Assembly: GCA_023897205.1 (NCBI GenBank) | Contig: JAHWDD010000007.1 | Location: 4,340,001-4,404,000, forward strand | Origin: Exophiala sp. HKRS030 | Lineage: Eukaryota > Ascomycota > Eurotiomycetes > Chaetothyriales > Herpotrichiellaceae | Direction of reading: 5' to 3' | Length of the DNA stretch: 64,000 bases | Part shown: positions 23,418-34,494 of the stretch, one piece after another | Layout: every line of letters begins with the position of its first letter | How positions within the stretch are numbered: the stretch's first letter is position 1 | The notes under the pieces: generated by a model | Databases searched by the model: none | Seen by the model: the letters and a program-made list of their open reading frames with translations, nothing else | What the model was told of the DNA's origin: nothing | Made by a program: the position numbers and the translations under genes

Positions 23418-26075
23418 CTATTCATTGCCATCGTCTTCGTCACCTTCATCTTGGCCTCCAACTCCACCAATTTCTTTGATCCGCTCCTGCTGCTTTCTGT
23501 ACAAGCCAGCCAAGAATTCCGATGTGCTAGCCTCTTCGATTGACTTGTCGTCTCTGACTTTTAGAAACCGTGGGAAACGCATACTCAGACCTCTTTCGTC
23601 GCTAACCAGTCCAATGGCTGCAGTGTATGTCGGAGATAGTGTTATATCGGCAAAAGCCATTTCCCATACTTCTTGAGGTTCGAACCACACATCTGGCTCA
23701 TACGCGCTATATTCAATATAGCTGGGTCTCTTAGGATGTGTATTTTCTCCTCCTTGGACATACTTCTCTTTGTTGGCTTGGTAGAATTTGTCCGTGAAAC
23801 CTGAGATGCATTTGGTGACCACCTCTAGGGAGCCGGTTTCAGGGTTTCGGCAGGCAAGGAGAATAGGAGACCACCATTTGGCTTTCCGACCTTGTCCGTG
23901 CCAACCAGCCACAGGTATCAAGTCAATCGTGTCGGCAGACGTTGCGTAGTCCTTCTTCACCTTAAGCCATGAGTCAAGTCGTTTGTCTGGTTCGTACGTC
24001 GCAAGTAGTGCTTTTCGGCGAGTTCCTTTCTCCTTTTCAGCTTCTCTGTCGACGGGTGTCTTTTGGGTCCTCTTCGTCTTTGCCGCTTTCTTGTTGGGAG
24101 TTATTGGCACATCTGTTTGTTCTTGGTCTGAGGCCAACGGGTCAGACTGAACAAGATCTGGGTTGGGAGCATTGTCAAGCACTTTGACCATGATTCCTTC
24201 ACATTTGATGTCGGTTGCAGACTTGAAAAATTCGAGTACTGTTTCTGAATCACCTGATGTCGCATCAATACTTCGAACCCAGGTGAAATGATGCTCCTTT
24301 TCGAGGAACATGCTTCTCAACAGACCACGTCTTTCACGGAATGGCCGATCGAGTAATTGCTCACCATTAAGATACATTAAGTCAAATGCGAAGAGACACA
24401 CGTCAACTTGAATCGATCCGATATCGACGTCTTTCTTTGCACGATTCGTCAAGGTCTGAAATGTTTTGAGATCCCCAGAATTGCGATCCACAGCAACGAC
24501 CTCACCTTCGAGGATGAAGGAGGACACCCCATCACCCCGAATTTCGGGAACCAGCGCGACAAGATCAGGATACTTGTCGGTCATGACTTCAAGATGTCGT
24601 GAGAAAATTGAGACTTTTCCATTTTCATCACAATGTACTTGAGCTCGTTGGCCATCATACTTGTATTCGCAGCTGAAATCTCGGCCTTGCAGTTTCGTAA
24701 GCATTTCGCTTAGATCTCGGGTTATACTACCAAGCATGGGCCGGAGTGGCACGTGAAGCGCAAGTCCACAGCGAAGGAGCAGTTCATCTGATACGCCGAC
24801 TTCTAGAAGACCTGGAACAAGATCATTGTAATTGGGACGTCGAGCAAAACAAGTCTTGACTACTTCTTCTGCTCTAGACCATACCGCAGCCAATTCCTCT
24901 TTTTTCATCTTGGACAGCTCTGTCACATCTTTGATGGGAAACTCAGCACCCTCAGGCCGAGAGAGCTGGAATGCTCTTGCCAGTGCAATAAGCATAGTTG
25001 TTTTCACTGCACCTATGCGCAGGTGTTGTACCAGCGTTCGCACGATATATCTACTCTCTTCTGGACCACGGGCATCCTGTAAGAGTCGTTCAACAAGTCT
25101 CTGTTTCTGCTCGACGCTACCGTGACCTTTGCTGTTGGCAATCTTGACTAGAGTTTGATAGGCGGCTTTGATGGAAAGAGGTTTTGGTTTTCTCAAGGTA
25201 AAGCTCTGCCTCTTCTTTGCTTCGAAAGCAACATCTCCTGCGTCACCATGCTTGTCGTAAAGGTTCTTTAGCCCAGCACTATCGAGCCCACAAACCTTCT
25301 TCAGGGCCTTGGAAATAGCCGAACCTCCTAAACCAAGTTCCAAAGAGACGTATGAGGGAGAGATAGAATTGGTAGCTAGCCATACGGCAGGCAGTAGACT
25401 GTTCGGGTCGGCTTCAATCAACACTCTTATACAATTGACTAATGTGTCAACAATTTTTATGCGACTCTGGGTAGAGTTGACAAGAAAGAAACAGCGGGTC
25501 AGGAGAGCATACAGTGCATCACCTCCACCTTCAGACCACTGCTTTTTGAGTTCGGGGACATAATCGGAAGGCTGGAAAGATAGAGGATTTTGGTCGAAAG
25601 GAATGGTCAGAGTGACTGCGTCCTGATCTGAAGCCGTGGATTGTAAGCCAAGCAACCCAGGTCTACCGTCGTTGACTGAACTGGTGCTGGCAACTGGCCC
25701 AGGCTGTTGCGTTGTGTCACTAGCAGTGTCCCCGACACCATTCAAAACCTCGTGAGCTTGGTCACGAAGTTGATCAGCATTGGGTTCGACCGGTTTGTTC
25801 GACTCCTCCATATGCCTTTCGTCTTCTCGTGCCCATTCCTCTTGCAATTTTCGAGCCAACTGTTCGTCGGACAAAACCTCCTCGGAGATCGGGTTGGCGT
25901 GCCCAGCGGGTTCGGACAATTTTTGCGATACATCATCCTTCTTTTCTACCGAACCAATGTCAACGAGATCGACTGGCTGGTCAGATCGCTTGCGAAAGAA
26001 GAAATCGAGGCTGCGATGAGCGACCGGTGTGGCCTTTGAGTCATTCTTCTTTCGACGCTTGGAAGGGCTTTCCAT
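23418..26075 (-). CDS. CDC9: DNA ligase I (CDC9/LIG1 type)
   Basis: A single intronless minus-strand frame of 885 residues from the ATG at 26075. It seals nicks between Okazaki fragments and after excision repair in the nucleus; a mitochondrial form from another start occurs in some fungi. The N-terminal region is basic, then carries a PIP-box-like RSLDFFF (about residues 22-28, with His where the usual Gln would be) and an acidic-helical SDEQLARKLQEEWARED element. The DNA-binding domain spans about 170-400. The adenylation core has the ATP-dependent ligase motif EYKYDGQRAQVH (catalytic Lys about 472), FILEGEVVAVD, and a C-terminal CEGIMVK...WLKVKKDY pair. A Lys-rich insert separates the last two. 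No BRCT domain follows, which excludes LIG4 and LIG3. The gene is divergent from the RINT1-like gene, with an ACGCGT box between them. Confidence 0.95.
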   Translation of the reverse strand: MESPSKRRKKNDSKATPVAHRSLDFFFRKRSDQPVDLVDIGSVEKKDDVSQKLSEPAGHANPISEEVLSDEQLARKLQEEWAREDERHMEESNKPVEPNADQLRDQAHEVLNGVGDTASDTTQQPGPVASTSSVNDGRPGLLGLQSTASDQDAVTLTIPFDQNPLSFQPSDYVPELKKQWSEGGGDALYALLTRCFFLVNSTQSRIKIVDTLVNCIRVLIEADPNSLLPAVWLATNSISPSYVSLELGLGGSAISKALKKVCGLDSAGLKNLYDKHGDAGDVAFEAKKRQSFTLRKPKPLSIKAAYQTLVKIANSKGHGSVEQKQRLVERLLQDARGPEESRYIVRTLVQHLRIGAVKTTMLIALARAFQLSRPEGAEFPIKDVTELSKMKKEELAAVWSRAEEVVKTCFARRPNYNDLVPGLLEVGVSDELLLRCGLALHVPLRPMLGSITRDLSEMLTKLQGRDFSCEYKYDGQRAQVHCDENGKVSIFSRHLEVMTDKYPDLVALVPEIRGDGVSSFILEGEVVAVDRNSGDLKTFQTLTNRAKKDVDIGSIQVDVCLFAFDLMYLNGEQLLDRPFRERRGLLRSMFLEKEHHFTWVRSIDATSGDSETVLEFFKSATDIKCEGIMVKVLDNAPNPDLVQSDPLASDQEQTDVPITPNKKAAKTKRTQKTPVDREAEKEKGTRRKALLATYEPDKRLDSWLKVKKDYATSADTIDLIPVAGWHGQGRKAKWWSPILLACRNPETGSLEVVTKCISGFTDKFYQANKEKYVQGGENTHPKRPSYIEYSAYEPDVWFEPQEVWEMAFADITLSPTYTAAIGLVSDERGLSMRFPRFLKVRDDKSIEEASTSEFLAGLYRKQQERIKEIGGVGGQDEGDEDDGNE

Positions 26076-26252
26076 GGTACAAGTGGTCAAGGGTTGGTGG
26101 TAAAAACATTAGTGTCCATTCGCCGCATATCAATTCACATTCGCCACGGCGGCCACTGTCGAAGGTTTACAGCCGCAGCGGTTCTTTAGTTCTGTAAGTG
26201 CACCATTTGGTTGTTGGTGGTACTAGGAATGCAGAGTTGACATCATCATTGA

Positions 26253-26258
26253 ACGCGT
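26253..26258. promoter_or_regulatory. MluI cell-cycle box (ACGCGT) in the ligase promoter
   Basis: ACGCGT lies about 180 bp upstream of the DNA ligase I start, with a second CGCGTC half-match close by at about 26268. MBF binding to this hexamer drives G1/S expression of CDC9 in budding yeast. The same hexamer occurs several times elsewhere in the window, so the match alone is weak. Confidence 0.35.
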
Positions 26259-26492
26259 TTCGCAGACCGCGTCTTTCTGTCTGACACGTCATTCCGAAGT
26301 GCTCCATCTGTGGGGAAGGCACGAGAGTGAAAGGAAAGGTGTAACCTGCATGCACCTCGCCATCTCCAACTTTGGGACAAGTTTTCGATTAGGCGTTATT
26401 CTTGAGATACAACTCAACGTCCATCTCTTATATACATTTACGTACGTGGAGATAGGGTCTTCGCTTCCTGGAAGCTGTTACTCGCTTCGACA

Positions 26493-29062
26493 ATGGCGGA
26501 CTTAGAATCGACCACGATCAATCACAACGCTACAAGAGTACAAGATTATCTTGATGACCAAATACAAATCGCTGCCGATTTGACGAATATCGATGAATTG
26601 CTTGCGAGAATCCAACAACAACACGAGATCTTAGAAAAACAGGTGAGCGCCGAAACTTGGCACATCATCGCATCGACTTACACCTGTGAAGTTGGCAGAA
26701 ACCCGTAGGCAGGCTTCAGAGATCCAGAACACGATTGTCACCAAGACTACAAGTTTGAAAGAGAAGGCCCTCGAATACCAGGCCAAGCAAGATGACTTGG
26801 ATACCCGTGTCAAGGCTCTCACTCACTCAGACGTCGCAGAGGAAGCAACCAAGCGATTGGAGTCGTGTCTGGACAAAGCCCACAAGATTAACATTGCAAG
26901 AGCATATATCGAACTCATCCAGCAAGTCGATTCATCCACGTCCAAGGCTATCAAGGCTTTAGACACGGAGCCAGATACATCTGTCAAAGAATATCGCAAT
27001 CTGTATGCTCTGTGGGAGAAGATGCGGGATGCACAGCCTGCGGCTGAAGGCGCTGCTCCCCAACTTCTCTTCGCTGTAGAACAAAATAATACACAGCTAT
27101 ACCGCAAAATACGGGCAGTGCTTGAGAAATCTTTACGCCAAATCTTGGACCAAATGAAATGGCCTTCGAAGGAACTCAACTTGTCCCAAGACATCTGCAG
27201 AAAATGGGAATACCAAGTTGAACTTTTGCTCGATGTCCAGCAACCTCATCTCATTGCCACAGTCCCAGATGCAACTCTATCGGGTGTCGCTCCACCTACT
27301 GCACCAATTATTCTCCTCCCATTCGAAGTAATGGTGCAGCCTCTGGGTACAAGATTCCGATATCATTTTTATGGAGAAAAACCCACCAATCGACTGGACA
27401 AGCCAGAGTATTTCCTCTCACATATTTTAGACCTGGTTCAGCAGTATAGTGGATTTATGACCAACATGTTTGGTCCCATTCTGTTCAGGAAGAGCCCCAG
27501 ATTTAAGCACACTAACAACATCTATCCAGATCCTGTATCGGCCTTCATCACAGCTCTTCTGCCCCTCGTTACTGAAAAATCTCTATCCTTTCTTCCCCAG
27601 GTTGTCGCCGACCCTCACCTTCTCTCGCACTTCATGAACGAGATTATGTCTTTCGACCGTCGCATTCGTGACACTTGGCAGTATAATCCAGATCCGAGAA
27701 CAAATGGAATATGGCAGGGAGTCACTGCAGATCTGCTTTCGAATCACGGATATTTTCAACCATGGTTCACGGCTGAAAAGGACTTTGCTCTCGACCGTTA
27801 CAAAACAGTTCGTGCTGCCACCGACTCTTTAGATCTCGATTTCGACTCTGAACCAGATCAAACGAAACCCACAAAATTTGCCGTAAGGATCAAGAATCTC
27901 ATAGAAACAATCACCGATCGATACAGAGGCCTCACCACGCTCAACCACAAAACCCGATTTCTTGTTGACATTCAGATTACCATCCTAGAGGATTTCCACA
28001 CCTATCTCCACGAGTCCTTGCAGGCGTATATCGCATCGAGTCATACCGCCGGTCGTATTTGGGTGGCCTAAGTGAAACAGAGGTATTCGGATTGAGGGGA
28101 TTGGAGTCGATCTTCAAAATATATTGCAGTGCGGAATATCTCGCACGAAAAATGTCGGATTGGAATGATGATGTTTTCTTATTAGAGTTATGGGATGAGA
28201 TATGCTCTCGTGCGAACGACAGTGAAAGAGCGGCCTCTGCACTCGAAAATGGCCCAAAAATGCAAGACGTTGCTGCGAGATTATCCACTCCAGCAAAAGC
28301 TGATTCGGGCACGACTATGAGTATGATGGTAGTGCAGTTTTCGACTCACTTGTCACGTCCTATCGTCGCGTGCGAGACAAGAGTGAGGGAGAGATCTTCC
28401 GTGCGTTCGACAAAAACATACGTGCAGCACTCACCTCATACGCGAAGCAGCCTCAATGGTCCTCGTTGGCTGATTCGGAAATCGACAGATCCTCAGCGCC
28501 TTCGCCTGGACTCTCGGGCCTATTCCAGACAATCACTGTGCTCCTGGCATATCTTACCCGTGCTTTTGCTTCACGACCACTTACGAGACTTGTTAGACAT
28601 ATCTGCAACACTATACAGAAGGAAATTTTCGATCATGTCGTAATGGGTCAGACATTTTCAACTTCAGGCGCTCTACAACTGAGGACAGATATCTCAGCAA
28701 TCAAGGAGCTCCTCCAGAACACAACTCAATTACCTGATCCGGTTGGACGCCGGATGGAGCGTATTGAAGAAGCCACCACATTACTGTCGCTCCCAACTGT
28801 CAAGAAAGCAGGAGAAGATGATGATGGTGCAGAAGATGACTGGGGTTTTGCAGAAGAAGACATCCAGCCCCCGGAAGGTCAGAGCGAGACCAGACCATCT
28901 GACTTGGATTCACAAGCCCGATTGGGCTTGTGGGAGGTGGACAAACGGTTGTTCACAGACAACCAAGAGGCAAGGAATGTGCTCTCAGAGCTTGGGCTGC
29001 ATCACCTAAGTGCATCAGAAGGACGAAATATTCTCAGACGAAGAGTTGAGCTAAATCGTTGA
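26493..29062 (+). CDS. RINT1/TIP20-family tethering factor (two apparent 1-nt frameshifts)
   Basis: Exon 26493-26642 and exon 26692-29062 are joined by a 49-nt GTGAGC intron. About 840 residues result if two bases are restored. This is the RAD50-interacting protein 1/Tip20 family, a subunit of the Dsl1/NRZ complex that tethers Golgi-derived COPI vesicles to the ER. The N-terminal 150 residues are coiled coil (LLARIQQQHEILEKQ, LKEKALEYQAKQDDL). The middle and C-terminal parts are helical rods with the family marks YHFYGEKPTNRLDKPEYFLSHI-type core, DDVFLLELWDEI and a WEVDKRLF...RNVLSELGL end. The frame breaks twice in conserved sequence, after ...SHTAGRI (28058-28063, TTTGGG) and after ...KADSG (28307-28309, GGG). 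Each needs one more base and neither site offers an intron. Downstream sequence remains perfectly family-like to the stop, so the gene is probably intact. Confidence 0.88.
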
Positions 29063-29104
29063 GACGGAAACAAGATCGTACCGACCTAATCAAACTTCTA
29101 CACC

Positions 29105-30675
29105 TCAACAAGCCACGTTTATCAACATGGATTTGACGTGAAGATACTCCTCAATCCCTTGCCTTCCACCCTCTCTGCCATAGCCACTGTGTTTAACACC
29201 CCAAATGGACTCTCGGCGGCACTCAACAACCCGAGATTGACACCGACCATGCCAACCTCCAGAGCCTCGGTCACTCTCCACGCCCTTGACATGCTCTCAG
29301 TGATGATGAAGCTGCCCAGACCGACATCACAATCGTTTGCTAATTTCAGTACTTCTTCTTCAGTTGAGAATTCGTATAATCCCACAACTGGGGCGAACGT
29401 TTCTTCGCGTGTTGTGAGCATCTCATGGTTCATATTTTTGATCAAGGTGGGTTGCAGGAAGTATCCTTTGAGGTCAGGAAGAGATGATCCACCGAGGACG
29501 ATTTGACCGCCATGTTTTTTGGCGTCTGCATTGGCGTTAGTCCGAAAGAGCATATCAAGATCTCGGCAGAACGAGGGTCTCTAGTCAATGAGATGACAAT
29601 TGTCCATGTAGGACTTACCATTGATATGATTCAAGGCCTTCTCCACGGCTCTTTCATGAGTCAATGGACCAACAAAGACGCCCTCTTCTGTTCCAGGGCC
29701 AACCTTCAATGCCTCGATCCTTTTTCCCAACGCATCGGCAAACTTGTCATAGACAGCTTTCTGGACAAAGATTCGGTTTGCAGTGACACATGTCTGCCCC
29801 GAGTTGCGGAATTTGGCAAGAATACACGCCTCCACGGCTGTGTCGAGGTTTGCATCATCAAAGACAATGAATGGTGAATTACCACCAAGTTCGAGCGACA
29901 ATTTCTTGAGACTCGAGCTACATTGGCTTGCGAGCAATTTACCCACACGTGTGCTGCCAGTGAAACTGAGCTTGCGTACAAGATTGTTTGTGCACAGGGC
30001 CTCGCCGACATCTGCAACAGAAGTTAACGTTGTGATAACATTGATCGAACCCTTTGGAAGTCCCGCCTCATGAGCCAGCACGGCCTGTGCCAGCGCACTG
30101 AGAGGTGTTTCACCGGCTGGTTTCCAGACGGTGGTGCAACCTGCGGCAAGGGCTGCGCCGACTTTGCGTGTGATCATGGCGATTGGGAAATTCCAAGGCG
30201 TCAAGCATGCGGCGACACCAATAGGCTGCTTGAAAGTGAGGATACGTTGGTTCAGGTTCGACGAAGGAACGACTTCGCCATGTACTCTCTCTGCCTCACC
30301 GGCAAACCATTCCAAGAAGGATGCTGCATAAGTAACCTCACCTTTGGCTTCAACCAATGTCTTGCCGTTTTCCAAGGTTAGAATCAAGGCTAGGTCGTCG
30401 ACGTGGATAAGACACAAGTCACTCCAGCGGCGAAGCCAGCGCGCACGCTGACGTGCAGTTGTCTTCTTAAAGTCCTGGAATGCGGCGTGGGCGGCGGCGA
30501 CAGCCTTTTCCACATCGGAAGCGTTCATTTCGGGCAGGGTAGCCAGTTTGTCCAACGTGGCTGGATTGATGACGGTGAACGTTGAACCCGAGGATGAATT
30601 GACCCATTCGTCATTGATGTAGCCCTGGGACCGAAGGAGGTCCTTGCGATGCAGGTCTTGCAGTGTTTTTCCCAT
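29105..30675 (-). CDS. NAD(P)-dependent succinate-semialdehyde-type dehydrogenase (one apparent 1-nt frameshift)
   Basis: Minus-strand exons 29619-30675 and 29105-29525, joined by a GTAAGT...TGCAG intron, give 492 residues if one base is restored. Aldehyde dehydrogenase marks: PWNFP, the active-site Glu in LELGGNSPF, the active-site Cys in SGQTC, and EETFAPV. Closest in pattern to succinate-semialdehyde dehydrogenase (UGA2/GabD) of the GABA shunt; other class-10-like substrates are possible. No targeting peptide is evident, so probably cytosolic. The last segment should read PFGGVKHSGYGREGG..GIEEYL and does so only after adding one base in a run of four C at 29199-29202 (plus strand). Read as given, the protein would end in an unrelated 25-residue tail. 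The RINT1-like gene ends 42 bp away, convergent. Confidence 0.9.
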
Positions 30676-32206
30676 GACGAAAAGATGGTACGTACCTGCT
30701 ACCGCTGTAAGGTTATGGAAGAAACATGTTGCTTTTCAAAACCCGTCTTCCAGGATATCTGAAATGGGATTATATATATTTGAATCCTAGTCTTTCCCCA
30801 CATGTTGGGGTTGGAAATGGGGAATCCAGACGGACCTCCATGGACACGCTATGTGTAAATTGCCGACATCACCATATCCAATTGAAGATATGTGAGGGGA
30901 AGTCTACACCTTCGATCCGCTGCTTCGACGATTGGAATGATTCCCATTGGGGCCGAGCCACTGGGATAACGCGATGGATTCTTCTCCTGGCTCCATTTTT
31001 AATGGAGGTTCCAAGTTGGGAATAGCAGCCAATACACCAGAGGCAAGCTAGCCTAAAAAGCGGCTTATTCTGGGATTCAGATTGAATAGCTACAGAACGA
31101 CTACTTTCGCCCTCGAATTGGGCTACTGATACAAGTATTAGGCTGGCTTACTGTAGATTGCACACAAGGCTGAACAAGACAAGGCTGTGTTGATTGACAT
31201 TGCCACGGTCTACATCTACCGTACTACCTACCGCTAGTCTCAAGAGTCGGATGATAAATCGCGTGACATTAGATTTGGAGTCTGATAGATACTAAGCGAG
31301 AAACATGGGCCGACCCATACATTGATAGTGAGGTCTTGGATGGAGCTATGCGAGATGGGCTTTTAGAGGGACTTGTTTGGAATAGAGCTCCTGTGCGGAT
31401 CATGGCTTTTGAACAGAACACATTCTTATCAACTGTCAATTTGACACGATTCAGGATCCACCGAGGACTCAGGACTCGGGATTCAGAATTCGCGAATGTG
31501 AGGGGCGTGGAGAGGGCCAGGAGGGGGAGGGGTGGGATAGCGGGATCCACAAAGTCGAAAAATGGATTCTCGTGGTTTTCAGCCCCTCGTTGCGCCAATG
31601 TCATTTTGGGTAAAGAGGACACCTTTCTACATTCAGTCTGAGTCTGTATAGCAAGTCCCATGCAGACAATGTCGTTAGCTGAATTCTTGCTTTGCTGAGA
31701 GAGGCTACCGATAGACAGCTGAACCATAGACTTGCAGTAGTACCGAATTTAATGGCGGGTACATGCCTTTTGACCGCCCCCTCATAGCCAAGTGTTGAAG
31801 TCGTAGACTCTAACCCACCAAAGATGAACGGACCCTTGGCTTTTTCTTTGTTGGAGGGACAAGCACCAACATCCAACGATGACAGTAGTTAGGACGGTGC
31901 ACCTACGGACAACATCACGAAGTTAGCTCGATCCACTACTCGGTAAAAGCCAAACAGATTGCGGATTGGCGGTTTGCAAGGGTCGCTGTTATATTAAGCA
32001 GCCCGAGCCTAAAAGAGTTCCAGGCGTTTGGATTGATTTAATTTTACTCGTGGCGCCCCCTGACAGATGTTCCCAAAAAAGTCTTGTTATAACCTCATCC
32101 GTGCTCGATTTTGAAGCCTTGGACTGTTTGGTCGAAACGCCTCTTCGTCCCTGACTCAGTAAACAATCCTAAACGCACACCTCATTGCATCCCGCCAGTT
32201 CTCATC
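30676..32206. other. Divergent 1.5-kb intergenic region
   Basis: Separates the dehydrogenase (minus) and the FAD monooxygenase (plus). Open frames up to 152 codons (31269-31727 minus) show no recognisable motif. No repeats noted. Confidence 0.45.
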
Positions 32207-33969
32207 ATGGCTTCGAATGATTCTTCTGCAGCCGGCCTCAAGGTCGGTATCGTGGGGCCGGGGTCGCTGGCCTCGCCGCCGCTATTGCTCTGAGACGAAT
32301 CGGTCACGACGTCGAGGTGAGGGATAACCGCCGCGCCCAACGAAGCTTGACAAAGGTTGTTATAGGATGTAACATTCAATGCTGATGATCGTTCTCAACA
32401 ATAGATTTTCGAACGATCTGAATTCAAGAACGAAAATGGTGCCGCTGTTTCCATTCCTCCAAATGGCGGTCGGATCCTGAAGCGATGGGGTTTTGATCCT
32501 GCTCAATCGGGTGGCATTGAGAACATCCAAGTCAGTGACTCCTCGACCCATTACGAAAGCTTTTACATGTTGCACCACAAGCGTGCAAGCCATCTTTGAA
32601 ATGAGCTAATTAGTATCAAAGGTCCGACGGCCAAAAGGTGACACCTTAGAACCAATGGCACCCACTCTATCTTTTGCCAATGTCGAAGAACTTTATGGCG
32701 ACAAATGGTTCTTCTATCATCGAGTCGACATGCATAGACATCTCAGAGAATTAGCAGAAGCCGCTGGCGCCGTGATTCGACTTGGCAAACGCGTAGATGA
32801 TGTCGAGATTAACACGGGCGAAATCACTCTGAAAGACGGCACTGTCGTTCAGAAAGACTTGGTCGTCGTTGCTGATGGTCAACACGTAAGGTTTACGTTC
32901 ACAGTTCTACAGCTTGAGTCTGACTGATGTTTTGAAGGATCGTATCAACGCCAAAGTTACTGGCGTGGAAATTCCAATGAAGCGAAGTGGTCAAACTGCA
33001 TATCGATGCTTGATCCCCATGAAGGACATTCTTGAAGACGAGGAAACCAGCTTCTTCTTCAAGAATCAGCCACCCGGATTTTGGGCACCGGCTCTTCCAG
33101 CAAAGGGTGTCATGGCCGTGACCTATCCCTGCCGTGACAACACCATCCTCAACGTCCTGGCTGTGCATAGAAAGCTCGGTCAGCATGCAACGAGCGAAGA
33201 GGACGTCGTCATTGATGACTGGAATTTCCCTGCTACCCACGAGGATCTTGAAAAAGTTCTCGATGGCTTCCACCCTGCAGTCAAGAAGATGTTCTTGAAG
33301 TCACCCGAAGTCAAAGTCTACACTCAGATGAAACGCGAACCTCTCAGCAAAATGACAAAAGGAAAGACCGTGTTGATCGGCGATGCCTCGCATCCTATGC
33401 TCTTGACCCATGCACAAGGTGTGTCTTCATCCATTGAAGACGCTGCCGCGCTTGAAGTTTTCCTACAAGATGTTCCTGCCTCCGACGGCGGTGTGTCTGG
33501 CCCTCCCTCGGAGAAACTTCTACAACGTCTCCAACAGTTTGAAGCCTTCCGCCTACCTCGAGTGTCAGCGACCCAAATCTTGACCGACCCGGTGGTACCA
33601 GGACCCCAAGCGGCAGCCAACTATGCCAAGCAAGAGGCTGAAATTCGAAAGTATTATTCTGGTCCCCTACCCCCAACAGGATCTGTTCCCCACAGTCCAC
33701 CTATTTGTCAGTTCTTCTTCGCATACGACGTACGAAAGGATGCACTCCAAGCATTGGAAGAGGCCACACAAGGTGCGAAGGAGGCAGAGTCAAGTGCTTC
33801 GGCGGTCTTGGCAAGCGTCCCAGATGATCAGCTGCCGGACAAGGCAGTGACCACCAGCGGTGTGCCGGTCAATGACAAGATCAACGTTGGGGGCACCTCG
33901 GTTCAGAAGAGTGTTGCTGCTCTCGAGAGCAAGATCGCTGCCTTGGAGAAGAAGGTTGCAGATTTGTGA
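32207..33969 (+). CDS. FAD-dependent monooxygenase, salicylate hydroxylase-like (one apparent 1-nt frameshift)
   Basis: Exons 32207-32316, 32405-32530, 32622-32885 and 32938-33969 encode 510 residues if one base is restored. It is a class A aromatic hydroxylase-type flavoprotein. The N-terminal GxGxxG dinucleotide fold directly follows LKVGIVG but is only legible after adding one base in the G run 32254-32257; read as given, the frame hits a stop 12 codons later. IFERS is the Glu/Arg-containing end of the first beta-alpha-beta unit. VVADG is the DG-type motif, and GDASHPMLLTHAQG is the GD motif that binds the FAD ribose. An unusual C-terminal extension of about 100 residues is Ala/Ser/Lys-rich and ends in a heptad helix (VAALESKIAALEKKVADL). 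The substrate is unknown, probably an aromatic acid. The coilin-like gene follows on the same strand. Confidence 0.88.
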
Positions 33970-34494
33970 GGTAATTGGTAGTCTTCGAAGTTGATAGTCT
34001 GGCAAACCTGCGAGATTCCCTACCTTGATTCTATTCGGCGAGTTTGCAGTAGATAGTTTAGACAGACGGTGAATTCAATTACGAAAGTCGAGTACTTCGA
34101 AATCCAGTCTCATCATCGCATCTTCAGCCTGACAACCACGCGAGATAACCACGTTTCACAAATTCAGGCACGTGCTTGATAGGATCGATTGGAGTTCAAC
34201 GCGTGTGCGGGGTAGACCAAAGGGCTTGGCAGCACGTTTTGTTCCAGCGTGCAATGCGAGTGCAGAACAGGCAGGCCGACAGGCGAAATGATGTAAATAT
34301 TGATTTTAGGCAGCGTCTTCAACATATCTGATAACTCAGTGACATCCCTATGGAAATTTCTGCGAGCCCTAATTGCCTGACAGCGGAAGGGTTCACCTGT
34401 ATTGTGCATTGTTACACCATTGATCGACGAACGTTTTGCAACTAATTCAACTTCATGCCTTCAGCAAGCGCCTTGCCTCCCTCACCTCCTCAAC
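33970..34494. other. Intergenic region
   Basis: Terminator of the monooxygenase gene and promoter of the coilin-like gene. No other gene seen. Confidence 0.5.

Noticed and set aside
24408..24602. Small plus-strand frames inside DNA ligase I
   Set aside because: They are antisense shadows of a strongly supported gene.
31269..31727. 152-codon minus-strand frame
   Set aside because: Composition is unremarkable and no motif is visible; the overlapping plus-strand frame is similar in length.
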